Source: Aeromicrobium terrae (GTDB lineage: Bacteria > Actinomycetota > Actinomycetes > Propionibacteriales > Nocardioidaceae). From it: DNA of 64,000 nt. The translations under genes and the position numbers were made by a program. The notes beneath the pieces were generated by a model. That model was not told where the DNA came from. It ran no database searches and saw only the letters and a program-made list of their open reading frames with translations. The stretch's first letter is position 1. The number at the start of each line of letters is the position of its first letter. Positions 61,882 through 64,000 of the stretch are shown here, in pieces. The DNA lies in assembly GCF_008039565.1 (NCBI RefSeq), contig NZ_VDUX01000001.1, forward strand, positions 248,001-312,000. Reading direction: 5' to 3'.

Positions 61882-62481
61882 GTGAGCTCACCGTCCATCG
61901 GCGTCTTCGCCCTGCAGGGTGACGTCCGCGAGCACCTGGTCGCCCTCGACGCGCTCGGCGTCGACGCGTTCCCGGTGCGTCGCGCCGACGAGCTGGAGCG
62001 CTGCGACGGCCTGATCATGCCCGGCGGCGAGTCCACCACGATGGTGAAGCTGGTCCGCGCGTTCGGCCTGTTCGACGACTTCGCCAAGCGCATCCACGAG
62101 GGCCTGCCCACCCTCGGTACCTGCGCCGGGATGATCATGCTCGCCGACCGCATCCGCGACGGCATCGAGGGCCAGGAGACGTTCGGCGGGCTCGACATCA
62201 CGGTCCGGCGCAACGCGTTCGGCCGCCAGGTCGACTCCTTCGAGGGCGACGTCGACTTCACGATCTTCGACGACCCGGTCCACGCCGTCTTCATCCGCGC
62301 GCCGTGGGTCGAGGAGGTCGGCCCCGACGTCGAGGTGCTCGCGCGCGTCGACGTGCCGGACGTCGGCGATAGGATCGTGGCGGTCCAGCAAGGCCCGTTG
62401 GTCGCCACGTCGTTCCACCCGGAGGTGGGCGACGACCTCCGCATCCACCGGTACTTCATCGACCTCGTCACGCAGTCGTAG
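61882..62481 (+). CDS. pdxT: Pyridoxal 5'-phosphate synthase glutaminase subunit PdxT
   Basis: Class I glutamine amidotransferase that feeds ammonia to PdxS; 199 residues. IGVFALQGDVREHL is the N-terminus, PGGESTTM the oxyanion strand, and the catalytic Cys lies in LGTCAGMIML (about residue 79) with His and Glu in ATSFHPEVGDD (about 178). GTG 61882 gives the usual family start. It is followed after 15 nt by yebC, as in other actinobacteria. Confidence 0.97.
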   Translation: MSSPSIGVFALQGDVREHLVALDALGVDAFPVRRADELERCDGLIMPGGESTTMVKLVRAFGLFDDFAKRIHEGLPTLGTCAGMIMLADRIRDGIEGQETFGGLDITVRRNAFGRQVDSFEGDVDFTIFDDPVHAVFIRAPWVEEVGPDVEVLARVDVPDVGDRIVAVQQGPLVATSFHPEVGDDLRIHRYFIDLVTQS

Positions 62482-62496
62482 GGAAGGTTCCACCAG

Positions 62497-63230
<734 letters not shown>

Positions 63231-63255
<25 letters not shown>

Positions 63256-63507
63256 CCCGCAGCTGCTCTCAATCCCGTGAAGCTCAAAGCATCACACGGT
63301 CGTTGAGCCTGTCGAAACGACTCCTGCTGGCAGTCCTTTCGACAAGCTCAAGGACCGTTGGCCGAGGCCATGGAGAAGGTCTGACCCGCAGCTGCAATCC
63401 CGTGAAGCTCAAAGCAACACACGGTCGTTGAGCCTGTCGAAACGACTCCTGCTGGCAGTCCTTTCGACAAGCTCAAGGACCGTTGGCCGAGGCCATGGAG
63501 AAGGTCT
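63231..63507. repeat. Tandem duplication of the yebC 3' end with family-B repeats
   Basis: Copy 1 is 63231-63359 (129 bp) and contains the real yebC end. Copy 2 is 63360-63484 (125 bp, lacking 4 bp). A third, partial copy covers 63485-63507. Each copy carries GGCCATGGAGAAGGTCT, and each full copy an imperfect inverted repeat TTGAGCCTGTCGAAA...TTTCGACAAGCTCAA. Confidence 0.95.
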
Positions 63508-63509
63508 AG

Positions 63510-64000
63510 CTAGTCCCTGGCCGGGTCGTTCGCCGGAAGCGCGTCGAACGCCCAGTCGGACCGCTTCCAGTCCGGCACCGGCGGGGGAGCGCCGCGCGGC
63601 ACGTACACCGACGGCTCCACCTGCTGCATGCGGTGGATGTACCGCGGGCAGTTCGGGAACACCTCGGTCACCGTCACGCGGACGACGAGCTTCGCGCCCG
63701 TCCAGGTGTCGAGGAGCGCGTCGTCCGTCGCGACGCTCGCCTCGCCGTGCACGCGCAGGCGGTTGGGATTCGTGAAGTCGATGAACAGCAGCCCGATCTT
63801 CGCCGTCTCGGCGGCGTTGCCGAGGGTGAGGAACATGCCGTTCCCGTCGTAGGAGGGGAAGGCGAGCGTCTTCTGGTCCAGCACGCGGACGAACCCGGGG
63901 TCGCCGCCCTTGTACGAGCACGTGGGCTGGCCGGACGCGTCGACGGTGGACACGAACATCATGTCCACCGACTCGATGAAGGCCGCCGAGCCGGGGTCGA
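63510..64000 (-). CDS. Pyridoxamine 5'-phosphate oxidase family protein, 5' part outside window
   Basis: 163 residues are visible; the frame stays open to the window edge (a segment FIESVDMMFVSTVDASG crosses the ATG at 63968), so the true start is beyond base 64000. The flavin-binding split barrel is recognised by CSYKGGDPGFVRVLD and FPSYDGNGMFLTLGN, then IGLLFIDFTNPNRLRVHG. These proteins bind FMN or F420, and most do not oxidise pyridoxamine phosphate, so a link to pdxST should not be assumed. Its 3' end abuts the yebC repeat array. Confidence 0.85.
   Translation of the reverse strand, partial: DPGSAAFIESVDMMFVSTVDASGQPTCSYKGGDPGFVRVLDQKTLAFPSYDGNGMFLTLGNAAETAKIGLLFIDFTNPNRLRVHGEASVATDDALLDTWTGAKLVVRVTVTEVFPNCPRYIHRMQQVEPSVYVPRGAPPPVPDWKRSDWAFDALPANDPARD

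Noticed and set aside
63510-64000. Pyridoxamine phosphate oxidase acting with PdxST
   Set aside because: The family is broad and mostly FMN/F420 reductases; PdxST organisms do not need this step, and the gene is on the other strand.

Overview
The window is high-GC actinobacterial DNA, roughly 70% G+C by eye, with many GTG starts. Gene content (a HrdB-type primary sigma factor with a Lys/Ala-rich N-terminus, DUF3000, DUF4192, DUF5998 and DUF7455 proteins, the coproporphyrin heme route, an LprG/P55-like pair, PdxS/PdxT) points to Actinomycetia. I infer Nocardioidaceae (Aeromicrobium or Nocardioides-like); 16S rRNA is not in the window. I see no prophage, insertion sequence, CRISPR array or rRNA. 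This is chromosomal core with accessory inserts.

Layout. 1-6283: partial dinB, a DUF4192 gene, a GCS2-type ligase, the primary sigma factor and a secreted phospholipase D-like protein. 6344-19390: the second type II topoisomerase (parE, then parC on the opposite strand) with carbonic anhydrase, an LprG/P55-like lipid export pair, a Pat-type acetyltransferase, DUF5998, a phosphodiesterase and thymidine kinase. 19391-25714 (mostly minus): fused SecDF, a small secreted protein, an unexplained structured intergenic region, an EfeU iron permease with a DtxR/IdeR-like box, RNase D and DUF3000. 25793-28816: hemE-hemG-hemQ. 28817-35525: repeats, msrB, and assimilatory sulfite reduction (sulfite reductase, Zn-ribbon protein, chelatase) behind a cysteine-type leader peptide, then membrane proteins. 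35573-36903: four tRNA genes (Val-GAC, Cys, Gly, Val-CAC) around an aminotransferase. 37072-43357: an unusual cyclase, lipoproteins, a Baeyer-Villiger-type monooxygenase and a Tat-exported amine oxidase.

43532-63255 is the most interesting part. Actinobacteria such as Mycobacterium tuberculosis keep thrS, the Ap4A phosphorylase, pgsA, pdxS, pdxT and yebC close together. Here that backbone is interrupted three times. The first insert (45568-53331) carries glycosyltransferases, DedA, a two-component system and a predicted polyphosphate operon (DUF4956, VTC-type polymerase, PAP2 phosphatase). The second (54632-57055) carries an AurF-like diiron oxygenase with its own ferredoxin-reductase. The third (58109-61658) is a SipW/TasA-like surface-fibre cluster in which one gene fuses a SipW-type signal peptidase to a SipW-type substrate. 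That fusion is the best candidate for something undescribed.

Two genome-wide habits show up. First, many genes have a TAnnnT -10 element whose end lies 6-7 nt before the start codon, the mark of leaderless transcription; I used it to choose several starts. Second, two families of small palindromic repeats occupy intergenic gaps and have altered or duplicated gene ends, notably at msrB and yebC.
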